NCBI RefSeq assembly: GCF_020886695.1
Contig: NZ_AP024485.1
Coordinates: 195,001 to 259,000 of the forward strand
Source of the DNA: Pseudodesulfovibrio sediminis
Lineage (GTDB): Bacteria > Desulfobacterota > Desulfovibrionia > Desulfovibrionales > Desulfovibrionaceae
DNA: 64,000 nucleotides
Direction of reading: 5' to 3'
Shown piece after piece: positions 38,773 to 50,980 of this stretch. Under the pieces are notes generated by a model. The model was given only the letters and a program-made list of their open reading frames with translations. It did not search any database and was not told the origin of the DNA. The position numbers were made by a program, and so were the translations under genes. How positions within the stretch are numbered: position 1 is the first letter of the stretch; each line of letters starts with the position of its first letter.

Positions 38773-39375
38773 ATGGTGCTTGAGTGTGAATTGAAATACT
38801 TGAATGTCGACCTCGCAGCGACAAGCCGCCGCCTGAACGATGCCGAGGGGGAGTTCCTTGGGAAATATTTTGAATCAAACAGAGTCTTCGATCATCCAGA
38901 CCGGGCTTTGAAGAAGGCGGGCACACTTTTGCGCCTGCGTGAAAAGCAAGGGCAGTGCGTGTTGACGGTCAAGCGTCCTCCTGCAGCAATCGAACCTTCA
39001 AAGTTGAAGATATTCGAAGAAATCGAGACTGGTGTCGATGACTGTAAAATTATGGCGAAGATGTTGGAAGCCCTCGGTTTCATATCGGTTTTTTCATATG
39101 AGAAAGTTCGGGAGAAATGGCGATTCATGGACTGTGTCATCTGTTTGGACAGGTTGCCTTTTGGCGATTTCGTGGAGATTGAAGGTACAGACGCAACGGT
39201 TTCGGCGTGTGCCGCAGCACTAGGCCTGGACCCCAATGATACGACCAAGGCGACATATCATGGACTGAATATTGAAAACCGGCTGTTGAACGGGTTGGAG
39301 CCGGACGAGAATTTTGTATTTGAAGAAGATGTCCGGGTGGCCATTTGCAACGAACTTGCGAAAGATTCCCCTTAA
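38773..39375 (+). CDS. CYTH-domain protein (class IV adenylate cyclase / triphosphatase type)
   Basis: 200 residues. The N-terminal ExExK signature is Glu4, Glu6 and Lys8 in LECELKY. Charged strands typical of the triphosphate tunnel follow (LLRLREKQGQCVLTVKRP, IFEEIETG, YEKVREKW and DFVEIEG). CYTH enzymes hydrolyse or cyclise triphosphorylated substrates: adenylate cyclase class IV, thiamine triphosphatase or inorganic triphosphatase. Sequence alone does not say which. It diverges from crcB, with a 45-base gap. Confidence 0.85.
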   Translation: MVLECELKYLNVDLAATSRRLNDAEGEFLGKYFESNRVFDHPDRALKKAGTLLRLREKQGQCVLTVKRPPAAIEPSKLKIFEEIETGVDDCKIMAKMLEALGFISVFSYEKVREKWRFMDCVICLDRLPFGDFVEIEGTDATVSACAAALGLDPNDTTKATYHGLNIENRLLNGLEPDENFVFEEDVRVAICNELAKDSP

Positions 39376-39452
39376 GCCCTCGACAGGGGCGCAAAAGGAA
39401 TTTATATTAGAGACTCAGAAATAAACCAAGGATTGTTGGAGTACAACCAATC

Positions 39453-39767
39453 ATGAGTGACCCTTTTACTGGCGACCGATTTGAATCCGAGCTGCTCGAT
39501 GAACGTGAAATCAAGGAGCCTCGGAAGTATAAGGTCTTGCTGCATAATGACGATTATACAACTATGGACTTTGTGGTCGAAGTTTTGGTGCGTGTGTTTC
39601 GGAGAAATGAAGCTCAGGCTACAGCCATCATGCTCTCCGTGCACAATAAAGGGTATGGGGTGTGCGGTACCTATACGGCCGAAGTGGCTGAAACCAAGGT
39701 GGATCTGGTCCATAGATTGGCTAAAAGTGCTGGTTTTCCGCTCAAGTGTAGCATGGAAGGTGAATAG
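39453..39767 (+). CDS. clpS: ClpS N-degron adaptor
   Basis: 104 residues. The ClpS core is clear: YKVLLHNDDYTTMDFVVEVL, where the Asn-Asp-Asp and Met residues line the pocket for N-terminal Leu, Phe, Tyr or Trp, and HNKGYGVCGTYTAEVAE in the second half. It delivers N-degron substrates to ClpA. The flexible N-terminal tail needed for hand-over is about 22 residues. A small GTTG-GAGTA-CAAC hairpin places its GGAG ribosome site in the loop. It is three bases before clpA. Confidence 0.96.
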   Translation: MSDPFTGDRFESELLDEREIKEPRKYKVLLHNDDYTTMDFVVEVLVRVFRRNEAQATAIMLSVHNKGYGVCGTYTAEVAETKVDLVHRLAKSAGFPLKCSMEGE

Positions 39768-39770
39768 AAT

Positions 39771-42089
39771 ATGACTATGCTCAGTAAGGAACTTGAAAGT
39801 GCGTTGACCTCTGCTGTCAACGAGGTAAAGAGCAGGAATCATGAATTCCTCACGCTCGAACACCTTCTCTACGCTATCTCCATTGAGGAACAGGGTGAGG
39901 AAATCCTGGAGGCGTGTGGCGCGGAAATGGAGCGTCTTCGTGATCAGTTGGGGCGTTTTTTCGTGGAAAATATGGAAGCTTTGCCCGAAGGCACCGAGTC
40001 TGAGGTCATCCAGACATTGGGTGTGCGTCGGGTTCTTCAACGCGCAGTCTGGCAAAAAAAGGCTTCGGGCAAGACCACGGTAGAGGTCGGAGATGTCCTG
40101 GCCGCCATGTTTGATGAAGAAGACTCCTATGCCGTGTACTTCTTGCGGACCCATGACGTTTCCCGTCTCGATATTTTGGAATTCATCTCGCATGGGATGT
40201 CCATGAGTGAGGATTGGAATGATCTCGGCACAGATCACACCAAGCCTGATCCTTTGGAAACACGTCCTGGAGACAAGAAAAGTCCGCTGAAGGAGTTTAC
40301 GGTCAATCTGACTGACCGTGCGGCCGAAGGGCTTATTGATCCGCTCATCGGTCGAGGACCAGAGCTGGAGCGTACCGTTCAGGTTCTGGCCCGTCGTCGC
40401 AAGAATAATCCCATCTATGTGGGCGATCCCGGTGTGGGCAAGACAGCCATGGCCGAAGGGTTGGCACTTATGGTTGTGGAGGGGAATGTTCCCAAGGAAT
40501 TTATCAATGCCGAGATCTACAGCCTCGACATGGGCTCGCTTTTGGCAGGGACCAAGTACCGAGGTGACTTCGAGGCACGGCTCAAGGGTGTGCTTGAAGA
40601 ATTGAAGCAGAACAAGGAAGCCATCCTGTTCATGGATGAAATCCATACCATCGTCGGTGCCGGTTCCGTCAGCGGCGGGAGCATGGACGCATCGAATATT
40701 CTGAAGCCGTTGTTGCAGTCCGGCGAGATCCGTTGCATGGGGTCCACGACTTTCGAAGAATACAAGAATCATTTCGAAAAGGATCGCGCACTGTCGCGTC
40801 GTTTCCAGAAAATTGAAATAAATGAACCCACAGTGGAAGAGACTGTGGCTATTCTCAAGGGATTGAAGCCCCATTACGAGGCATTTCACGGAGTCAATTA
40901 CACACATTTTGCTCTCAAGGCTGCGGCTGAACTGGCTGAACGTCATATCACTGATCGGTATTTGCCTGACAAGGCTATTGATGTCATGGACGAGGCTGGG
41001 GCGCTCTATAAGCTCTCCACACGTCAGAGAAAGGGCAACCGCATAAAGGTGGCCGACATTGAAAAGGTTGTAGCCCGTATGGCCCGCATCCCGGCTCGCA
41101 GGTTGACGATGTCCGACAGGGCGCGTCTGCAGAGTCTTGAGGACGATCTCAGGTCAGTGCTTTTTGGTCAGGATGAAGCCGTGGCAGCGTTGTCCCAGTC
41201 CATTAAGCGGTCCCGCGCAGGCATGCGGCAGGTCGGGCGTCCCGTTGGCAGTTTTCTGCTTACCGGGCCTACCGGAGTGGGTAAGACCGAACTGGCCCGT
41301 CAGTTGGCAAATGTTCTTGATATCGGATTTATCCGTTTCGACATGTCCGAGTATATGGAAAAGCATGCAGTGGCTCGGCTCATTGGTGCGCCTCCCGGCT
41401 ATGTCGGTTTTGATCAGGGCGGCTTGCTGACCGAAGGTGTGCGCAAGAAGCCGCACTGTGTTGTTTTATTTGATGAAATTGAAAAGGCGCACCCGGATGT
41501 ATTCAATATCCTGTTGCAGGTGATGGATTACGCCACGCTCACTGATAATAATGGCCGCAAAGCCGATTTCAGGCACGTTATCCTGCTGATGACTTCCAAT
41601 GCCGGAGCGCGCGAGATGTCCAAGGGCGCCATTGGGTTCCAGCGTAATGAGAACGCTGACCGCGAAGGTGGAGCCTTGAAGGCACTGGAGAAACTCTTCA
41701 GCCCGGAATTCAGAAACAGGCTTGATTCCATAGTGACGTTCAAGGCGCTTGAACAGCCGGTGATGGAATTGATTGTCGACAAGTTCGTACATGAATTGAA
41801 CGATCAGCTTCAGGATCGCCGGGTGGTGGTGACGCTTTCGGACAAGGCCCGCGCCAGACTGGCCGTGCTCGGGTACGATACAGCCATGGGGGCACGTCCC
41901 CTTGGGCGGGTGATCCAGACCGAAATCAAGGACGTCATTGCTGATGAGCTGCTCTTTGGTGAGCTGGTTAATGGCGGAGTGGTTTCTGTTGATGTGCCGG
42001 CAAAGGTTAGGAAATCCCGCAAAACCTCCACACCGGAAGAAGTCGGAGAGTTTGTCTTCAGCTTCGAGCCAACAGGTCGGAAACAATAG
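39771..42089 (+). CDS. clpA: ATP-dependent Clp protease ATP-binding subunit ClpA
   Basis: 772 residues. The N-terminal Clp repeat domain (about 1-145) docks ClpS. AAA+ ring 1 has GDPGVGKT near 218-225 and ring 2 GPTGVGKT near 500-507. It unfolds N-degron and other substrates into ClpP, encoded at 9910-10518. The C-terminal portion lacks the ClpB middle coiled coil, which confirms the ClpA type. AAGGTG lies before the ATG at 39771. A terminator lies between it and aat. Confidence 0.96.
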   Translation: MTMLSKELESALTSAVNEVKSRNHEFLTLEHLLYAISIEEQGEEILEACGAEMERLRDQLGRFFVENMEALPEGTESEVIQTLGVRRVLQRAVWQKKASGKTTVEVGDVLAAMFDEEDSYAVYFLRTHDVSRLDILEFISHGMSMSEDWNDLGTDHTKPDPLETRPGDKKSPLKEFTVNLTDRAAEGLIDPLIGRGPELERTVQVLARRRKNNPIYVGDPGVGKTAMAEGLALMVVEGNVPKEFINAEIYSLDMGSLLAGTKYRGDFEARLKGVLEELKQNKEAILFMDEIHTIVGAGSVSGGSMDASNILKPLLQSGEIRCMGSTTFEEYKNHFEKDRALSRRFQKIEINEPTVEETVAILKGLKPHYEAFHGVNYTHFALKAAAELAERHITDRYLPDKAIDVMDEAGALYKLSTRQRKGNRIKVADIEKVVARMARIPARRLTMSDRARLQSLEDDLRSVLFGQDEAVAALSQSIKRSRAGMRQVGRPVGSFLLTGPTGVGKTELARQLANVLDIGFIRFDMSEYMEKHAVARLIGAPPGYVGFDQGGLLTEGVRKKPHCVVLFDEIEKAHPDVFNILLQVMDYATLTDNNGRKADFRHVILLMTSNAGAREMSKGAIGFQRNENADREGGALKALEKLFSPEFRNRLDSIVTFKALEQPVMELIVDKFVHELNDQLQDRRVVVTLSDKARARLAVLGYDTAMGARPLGRVIQTEIKDVIADELLFGELVNGGVVSVDVPAKVRKSRKTSTPEEVGEFVFSFEPTGRKQ

Positions 42090-42096
42090 ATATGGT

Positions 42097-42127
42097 AAAA
42101 GGGGCGGCACTGGCCGCCTCTTTTTTT
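42097..42127 (+). terminator. Terminator between clpA and aat
   Basis: AAAAGGGGCGGC pairs with GCCGCCTCTTTT (one G-T) around ACTG, then TTTT. It ends only nine bases before the aat start codon, leaving little room for a separate promoter and ribosome site. Confidence 0.8.
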
Positions 42128-42135
42128 GGCAGCGC

Positions 42136-42825
42136 ATGATTTACCGACTTTTCGATGAACCCGTATTCCCCGATCCGGAGCAGGCTGATCCTGACGGTCT
42201 CCTTGCCGTGGGCGGAGACTTGAGTCCACAACGCCTGCTTAACGCGTATTCCAACGGAATTTTCCCTTGGTATGCCGAAGATTCCCCTATCCTGTGGTGG
42301 TCTACCAACCCTCGTTTAATCCTGATTCCCGATGAATTCCACATGCCACGCAGTCTGCGCCGAGTGCTCAACAAGGGAACGTTTACCTTCACCATGGACA
42401 CGTGCTTTGAGGAGGTCGTGCGAAAATGCGCCTGTTGTCCCCGCCCTGGGCAGGAGGGCACGTGGATTGTCGAGGATATGGTGGAAGCGTATGTCATGCT
42501 CCATGAGCTTGGGTATGCCCATTCGGTGGAGGCGTGGCAGGGGGGCGAATTGGTAGGAGGACTTTACGGCGTTTCTCTTGGATCGGTTTTTTTTGGCGAA
42601 TCCATGTTTTATTCTGTGCCGGACGCATCCAAGGCCGCATTTGCCATGTGTATCGAGCAACTGAAGAAGTGGAATTTCAGCCTGATAGATTGTCAGCAGA
42701 CGACACAGCACCTCCTTCGCTTTGGTGCCCGGGAAATGCTCCGTTTCCGCTTTTTGGCCATGCTCCACGAAGCAATGGAAGTCCCGACCCGAGAAGGGCT
42801 GTGGCGGTTTGATGATCAGCAATAG
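42136..42825 (+). CDS. aat: Leucyl/phenylalanyl-tRNA--protein transferase
   Basis: 229 residues. It adds Leu or Phe from aminoacyl-tRNA to proteins with N-terminal Lys or Arg, creating N-degrons read by ClpS. Family motifs: FPDPEQADPDGLLAVGGDLS, AYSNGIFPWY, WWSTNPR and GESMFYSVPDASKAA. The start at 42136 (MIYRLFDE) gives the normal length; the frame continues upstream inside clpA and should not be used. No clear ribosome site is visible because the clpA terminator occupies that space. It completes a clpS-clpA-aat pathway cluster. Confidence 0.94.
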   Translation: MIYRLFDEPVFPDPEQADPDGLLAVGGDLSPQRLLNAYSNGIFPWYAEDSPILWWSTNPRLILIPDEFHMPRSLRRVLNKGTFTFTMDTCFEEVVRKCACCPRPGQEGTWIVEDMVEAYVMLHELGYAHSVEAWQGGELVGGLYGVSLGSVFFGESMFYSVPDASKAAFAMCIEQLKKWNFSLIDCQQTTQHLLRFGAREMLRFRFLAMLHEAMEVPTREGLWRFDDQQ

Positions 42826-42831
42826 GTGGTT

Positions 42832-43305
42832 TTATTCTTCCACCATGGGTTGATGCTGATTCAGGTCATAAAATCCTTTCAGAGGGATATCCAAAGGATA
42901 GCTTGGTATTTTTTCGAACTCGATAAAGCCTCTGGCCTTGCCTGGTTCCACCTGTGTCAGTCCTGTCAAACCAGCTGGCACCGGAAAGGTCAAGACAGCG
43001 GAGCGTATGCCTGTAAGTCTTGTGGAATATTGCTCTTTGAGGTAGCTTATTATTCTGTCTCGCTCCACGTCCGTAAAGGATTCGAGAATGATTTTTCGAC
43101 TCCCGGCAGGGTCAGTATGAGTGGCGTCCAAAGGGGGGCCGATGAGTGTCGCCCAGTCAAGGTTTTCATCTGAAGGACCCCATTGTCCTCGGAAGAGATG
43201 CACTGCGACGTCGCGTCGTCCCTTGAAACTTTTGATGACCATGGAAAGAGTGTGGGCGCGATCGGTCGGCAGAGGGGAATGAGGCGTATCTATGCTGATG
43301 TCCAT
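42832..43305 (-). CDS. Hypothetical protein, 157 residues
   Basis: A soluble protein starting MDISIDTPHSPLPTDRAHTL. CCGGAG lies eight bases before the ATG. It mixes strands and helices (HLFRGQWGPSDENLDWATLI, then IILESFTDVERDRIISYLK). There is no signal peptide, membrane helix or Cys motif, and I recognise no family. It converges on aat with a six-base gap and no terminator between them. It is divergent from uvrB, so it could share that promoter region. Function unknown. Confidence 0.75.
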   Translation of the reverse strand: MDISIDTPHSPLPTDRAHTLSMVIKSFKGRRDVAVHLFRGQWGPSDENLDWATLIGPPLDATHTDPAGSRKIILESFTDVERDRIISYLKEQYSTRLTGIRSAVLTFPVPAGLTGLTQVEPGKARGFIEFEKIPSYPLDIPLKGFYDLNQHQPMVEE

Positions 43306-43390
43306 GGTAGTCTCCGGATGAAGTGGTTACAGTTGTCATCTGATTATTACGTGTTTTAGCGGGCTTCCTCAAGCCCTGGATTATCAAATA

Positions 43391-45391
43391 ATGCCTGATT
43401 TTACGCTTGTAAGTGAATACACCCTCAAAGGAGACCAGCCCGCGGCCGTGGCCGAGCTTATTGCAGGGCTGAAAGGCGGTGTGCGCGACCAGGTCCTGCT
43501 GGGTGCGACCGGGACAGGAAAGACCTTCACCATGGCCAATGTGGTGGCCCAGCTCAATCGTCCCGCCTTGGTGCTTGCTCCCAATAAGACCCTTGCCGCA
43601 CAGTTGTATACGGAGTTTCGTGGGCTCTTCCCTGATAACGCGGTTGAATATTTCGTTAGTTATTACGACTACTACCAGCCCGAAGCGTATCTGCCGCATT
43701 CGGATGTCTACATTGAAAAGGATTCGTCCATCAATGATGACATTGATAAGATGCGGCACGCTGCGACCCATGCATTATTGACGCGAAAAGATGTACTCAT
43801 CATTGCGTCTGTGTCCTGTATCTATGGGCTTGGTTCCCCGGAGTTCTATGCCAAAATGGTGATTCCGGTTGAGCAGGGGCAGATCTTGTCCATGGAGTCG
43901 CTTCTGGAGCGGCTGGTGGAGATCCATTACGAACGAAACGATTATGATTTTCATCGTGGTACATTCCGTGTGCGTGGCGATGTGGTGGAGATCATTCCGG
44001 CCTATAGCCGCGAAAAAGCATTGCGCATCGAATTTTTCGGCGACGAAATCGACTCCATCTGCGAGACTGACCCGCTGACCGGCGAGATCAAGGACAGACT
44101 CAGAAAAACCGTTATTTATCCGGGCAGTCACTTCGTTTCAGACAGGGACAATCTTGACCGTGCCGTATCTGATATCCGTGACGAGCTGCAGAAACGCCTT
44201 GCCTATCTCAAGGGCAGGAATCAGTTGGTCGAGGCCCAGCGTCTTGAGCAGCGGACCATGTACGACCTCGAAACCATTGAGGAGCTTGGATACTGTAATG
44301 GTATCGAGAACTACTCCCTGCATCTGGATGGCCGACATACCGGGCAACCGCCGGCAACGTTGCTCGATTATTTCCCTGACGATTTTATCCTGTTTGCGGA
44401 TGAATCCCATATCGCCTTGCCGCAGGTCGGAGGGATGTTCAAGGGAGACAGGTCGCGCAAGACCACGTTGGTGGATTTCGGGTTCCGGCTGCCTTCAGCC
44501 CTGGATAACCGACCTCTCAATTACGAAGAATTTCAGGAGCGGATAAATCAGGCCGTGTATGTGTCGGCTACGCCCGGCCCTCTTGAGATTGATCTTGCAG
44601 AGGGTGTGGTGGTGGAGCAGATCATCCGTCCCACCGGGTTGCTGGATCCTCTGGTCGAAGTGCGGAAAACACAAGGGCAGATTGACGATTTGCTTGCGGA
44701 ATGTAAGAAAAGACAAGCGAGAGATGAACGGGTTTTGGTGACCACGTTGACCAAGCGTATGGCAGAGGACCTGAATGAATATCTGAACCAGATGGGGGTA
44801 GAAGCCAAGTACCTTCATTCAGATATTGATACCCTTGAGCGGATGGCAATTATTCAGGCGCTTCGTGCCGGTGAATTTTTTGTGCTTGTGGGTATTAATT
44901 TGTTGCGCGAAGGCCTTGATATCCCAGAAGTTTCGTTGGTATCAATCCTTGACGCCGATAAGGAGGGGTTCCTGCGCTCCACGCGGTCGCTTATCCAGAC
45001 ATTTGGGAGGGCTGCACGAAACTCTGACGGGCGGGTCATTCTGTATGCAGACAAGGTTACGAAATCCATGGCGCAGGCCATGGATGAAACCAGCCGCAGG
45101 CGTCAGAAACAGCTGGAATATAATGAGCTTAATGGTATCACGCCTACCACTATCCGTAAAAAAGTCGACAATCTCTTTGGTGAGCTGTCTGGCGGCAAGG
45201 TGGAGTCTTCCATGGGCGTGGCCGCTGAACCTGGCGCCGGATACGGAAGTGACCCGAAGGTCTTGAAAAAAAATATCAAGCGGTTGGAGCGTGAAATGCG
45301 CGAGGCGGCAAAAGAACTGGAATTTGAGCGGGCAGCAGAACTCAGGGATCGTGTTGCCCTGCTTCGCGAGCGCATACTTGAGCTGGGGTAG
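43391..45391 (+). CDS. uvrB: UvrABC excision nuclease subunit B
   Basis: 666 residues, the family length. Walker A GATGTGKT is at 38-45, and the beta-hairpin that clamps DNA is [12 protein letters not shown] (about 96-107). Helicase motifs DESHIALPQ and QTFGRAARN are intact, and the C-terminal UVR motif that binds UvrC is at about 632-664 ([20 protein letters not shown]). It verifies damage handed over by UvrA and positions the cuts. The ribosome site is weak. The channel gene begins three bases after the stop and ligA follows, an apparent repair-linked cluster. Confidence 0.97.
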   Translation: MPDFTLVSEYTLKGDQPAAVAELIAGLKGGVRDQVLLGATGTGKTFTMANVVAQLNRPALVLAPNKTLAAQLYTEFRGLFPDNAVEYFVSYYDYYQPEAYLPHSDVYIEKDSSINDDIDKMRHAATHALLTRKDVLIIASVSCIYGLGSPEFYAKMVIPVEQGQILSMESLLERLVEIHYERNDYDFHRGTFRVRGDVVEIIPAYSREKALRIEFFGDEIDSICETDPLTGEIKDRLRKTVIYPGSHFVSDRDNLDRAVSDIRDELQKRLAYLKGRNQLVEAQRLEQRTMYDLETIEELGYCNGIENYSLHLDGRHTGQPPATLLDYFPDDFILFADESHIALPQVGGMFKGDRSRKTTLVDFGFRLPSALDNRPLNYEEFQERINQAVYVSATPGPLEIDLAEGVVVEQIIRPTGLLDPLVEVRKTQGQIDDLLAECKKRQARDERVLVTTLTKRMAEDLNEYLNQMGVEAKYLHSDIDTLERMAIIQALRAGEFFVLVGINLLREGLDIPEVSLVSILDADKEGFLRSTRSLIQTFGRAARNSDGRVILYADKVTKSMAQAMDETSRRRQKQLEYNELNGITPTTIRKKVDNLFGELSGGKVESSMGVAAEPGAGYGSDPKVLKKNIKRLEREMREAAKELEFERAAELRDRVALLRERILELG

Positions 45392-45394
45392 GTT

Positions 45395-48531
<3,137 letters not shown>

Positions 48532-48566
48532 GTATACAATTTTAACGACTTACGAGGAGAAGGACC

Positions 48567-49346
48567 ATGGCAGTCAACATTGTTATCTTAGGTGCCAAGG
48601 GACGGATGGGGAATACCCTGGCCAATATGACCCTGGCCGATGATGAACTGAATCTGGTGGGTGCGTGCGAACGTAAGGGCAATGCAGACGGTATGGTCTA
48701 TGAAGATTGTGAGGTCTCGGATTGTCTTGAAGATTTGCTGCCCAAGGTTCCGGGCGCGGTTGTCATTGATTTCACTGCCCCTGAATCCTCTGTTGCAACC
48801 GCGAAACTGGCTGCCAGGTTTGGCAATCCGGTTGTGATCGGCACCACCGGCATCAACAAGGAGCAGGTGGCCGAATTGGAAGAGTCTGCCAAGAAAGCTC
48901 CCATCTTCTGGGCACCGAACATGTCTGTTGGCGTCAACGTACTTCTTTCTTTCATGCCAAAGCTGGTTGAGGCTTTGGGCGAGGACTACGACATTGAGGT
49001 AGTGGAAACACACCACAAAATGAAGAAGGATTCTCCCAGCGGCACGGCGCTTAAGCTGGCTCAATGCCTGGCTGAAGCGCGTGGCTGGGAATATGATGAT
49101 GTCAAAAAACATTGCCGTGACGGCATCATCGGCGAACGCCCGAAAAAGGAAATTGGGGTGCAGACCCTGCGCGGTGGCGATGTGGTCGGTGACCACACCA
49201 TGTATTTCTTCGGCCCAGGCGAGCGTATCGAGGTCACGCATCGTGCGAGTACCCGTGATACCTTTGCGGCCGGTGCGTTGCGGGCGGCGAAGTGGATGTC
49301 CACGCAGAAGCCTGGAAAGCTCTATGCCATGGCAGACATGTTCTAG
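48567..49346 (+). CDS. dapB: 4-hydroxy-tetrahydrodipicolinate reductase
   Basis: 259 residues. It reduces dihydrodipicolinate with NAD(P)H in the diaminopimelate route to lysine and peptidoglycan. The nucleotide-binding GAKGRMG is at 9-15, and the catalytic and substrate loop is [15 protein letters not shown] near 151-165. GEVTHRA-type residues occur as [18 protein letters not shown] precedes the ATG. A bidirectional terminator follows. Confidence 0.95.
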   Translation: MAVNIVILGAKGRMGNTLANMTLADDELNLVGACERKGNADGMVYEDCEVSDCLEDLLPKVPGAVVIDFTAPESSVATAKLAARFGNPVVIGTTGINKEQVAELEESAKKAPIFWAPNMSVGVNVLLSFMPKLVEALGEDYDIEVVETHHKMKKDSPSGTALKLAQCLAEARGWEYDDVKKHCRDGIIGERPKKEIGVQTLRGGDVVGDHTMYFFGPGERIEVTHRASTRDTFAAGALRAAKWMSTQKPGKLYAMADMF

Positions 49347-49369
49347 AGTCAGAGAACGCTGTTAAACAA

Positions 49370-49401
49370 AAAAGGGAACCTTCAATCGAAGGTTCCCTTT
49401 T
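49370..49401. terminator. Bidirectional terminator between dapB and cls
   Basis: AAAAGGGAACCTTC pairs perfectly with GAAGGTTCCCTTTT around four bases. A and T runs on both sides suit both convergent genes. Confidence 0.9.
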
Positions 49402-49435
49402 GGGTTGGAATGTATTGAGTATCCCAGCCGAGGAC

Positions 49436-50881
49436 TTACAGGATCGGGGAAAACAGCCGGGCAAATTTGATGGCGGTTTTGTATAAGAAATTCTTGTGGT
49501 CGAATTCGTCAGGCCCGGTTTCGATACAGCGTTTGAAATCATCCAGAAACATGGCTTCGATTTTCTGGCAAAAGGGTTCATCTTCGATGAGCATGGTGAT
49601 TTCGAAGTTGAGTCTGAATGAGCGGTTGTCCAGATTGGCGGTTCCCACACCTGCGAGGATGTCGTCCACGAGGAAGGTTTTCTGGTGTAAAAAGCCTTCA
49701 GTGTAGCGATAGACCCGGACACCGGGCAAGTCCAGCTCCTTGAGGCAAGCGAATCCGGCTAGATAAACGAGGCGGTGATCGGCTTTCTCCGGCAGCATGA
49801 TACGGACATCCACGCCGCGTAAGGCTGCGAGCTGGATGGCTTTCATGACCGCACTGTCGGGTACGAAGTAGGGGCTGGCGATCCAGAAACGCTCCTGGGC
49901 TGCTTCGATAGACCGGATGAACATCAGTGAGCACGCTTCCAGCCGGTCTTCCGGGCCGGTCCCGAGAGCCAGAACTTCGGCGTTTCCAGTATGGGCGGGC
50001 ATGGACAGGTCGAGGTCGAGGATATCCTGTGTCGCCCAGTACCAGTCCTTGCCAAAGCTGACTTGTACACCGAGCACCGCTGGCCCGGTAATGCGCATGT
50101 GGGTATCTCGCCATCCACTGAAATTTTTGGATTTTCCCATATACTCATCACCGATGTTGTGTCCGCCGACAAAGGCTGTTTTTCCATCGACGACAACGAT
50201 TTTCCGGTGATTCCTGAAGTTGAGTTGGAACCGGTTGCCCGGACCTTTTGTGGTATGGAAGGGGCGAATATCAACGCCGGATGCGCGTAGCGTCTCCCAG
50301 TATGAATTCGGCGTGTTGTGGCAGCCTATTTCATCATAGAGAAAATGTATCCGTATTCCCTCACTGGCTTTTCTGATCAGGAGTTGTTGTATGCGTTTGC
50401 CCAGAGTATCGTCGTGGACAATGAAGAATTGAATCAGGACATAGCGCTTGGCTCTTTCGATTGCAGCACAAATAGCCTCAAAAGTCGCGGGGCCGTCGAT
50501 GAGCAATTCAAGGTCGTTACCCCCCAGGAAGGGTATTCTGGCAAGGGTCTCAAAGACTGTTCTCGGGGCGTGGGGGCTGCGCCTTTCCGCCAGGTCCCGT
50601 ACCCCTGGAATAGCATGTTCGTTACCAATGAGGGCCCTGAACTCTTCTCTACCGGCACGGATTGCGTCCACATAGCCATGGAATTTCGGGCGGCCGAAAA
50701 TCCAGTAGAGGGGAAGGGCGACAATCGGGAAAGTAATGAGGGAAATGGCCCAGGCGATGGCTCCTTGTGGAGTGCGTGTGTCGTTGACCGCAATAAAAAC
50801 AGTAAAAATCGCCGTTAGTTCAATAGTTGTATACAGCAGGCTGATAATGCCGAGAATGAGTGATAGTTCCATGGATTCCAT
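49436..50881 (-). CDS. cls: Cardiolipin synthase (phospholipase D family)
   Basis: About 481 residues. Two N-terminal membrane helices (LSLILGIISLLYTTIELTAI, then AIAWAISLITFPIVALPLYW) precede two PLD domains. HxKxxxxD motifs are HRKIVVVDGKTAFVGGHN and HQKTFLVDDILAGVGTANLD, both complete with the downstream Asn. It condenses phosphatidylglycerol to cardiolipin at the inner membrane, using the product of the PgsA pathway (21279-21860). The start could be 50881 or an ATG at 50872. The open frame to 50974 would overlap the divergent MATE promoter region and is not favoured. Confidence 0.93.
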   Translation of the reverse strand: MESMELSLILGIISLLYTTIELTAIFTVFIAVNDTRTPQGAIAWAISLITFPIVALPLYWIFGRPKFHGYVDAIRAGREEFRALIGNEHAIPGVRDLAERRSPHAPRTVFETLARIPFLGGNDLELLIDGPATFEAICAAIERAKRYVLIQFFIVHDDTLGKRIQQLLIRKASEGIRIHFLYDEIGCHNTPNSYWETLRASGVDIRPFHTTKGPGNRFQLNFRNHRKIVVVDGKTAFVGGHNIGDEYMGKSKNFSGWRDTHMRITGPAVLGVQVSFGKDWYWATQDILDLDLSMPAHTGNAEVLALGTGPEDRLEACSLMFIRSIEAAQERFWIASPYFVPDSAVMKAIQLAALRGVDVRIMLPEKADHRLVYLAGFACLKELDLPGVRVYRYTEGFLHQKTFLVDDILAGVGTANLDNRSFRLNFEITMLIEDEPFCQKIEAMFLDDFKRCIETGPDEFDHKNFLYKTAIKFARLFSPIL

Positions 50882-50980
50882 AGCTGTTGTGGTATCAGAA
50901 AAAATGAATAAAAGCGAAGCCTCTCCTTGCCATTTAGGAGGGAATATGGTCAGGCTGTCCCGATATAAGGACACCCATAA

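Noticed and set aside
39402-40946. Minus-strand open frame of 514 codons opposite clpS and clpA
   Set aside because: Antisense shadow of two certain genes; no family resemblance.
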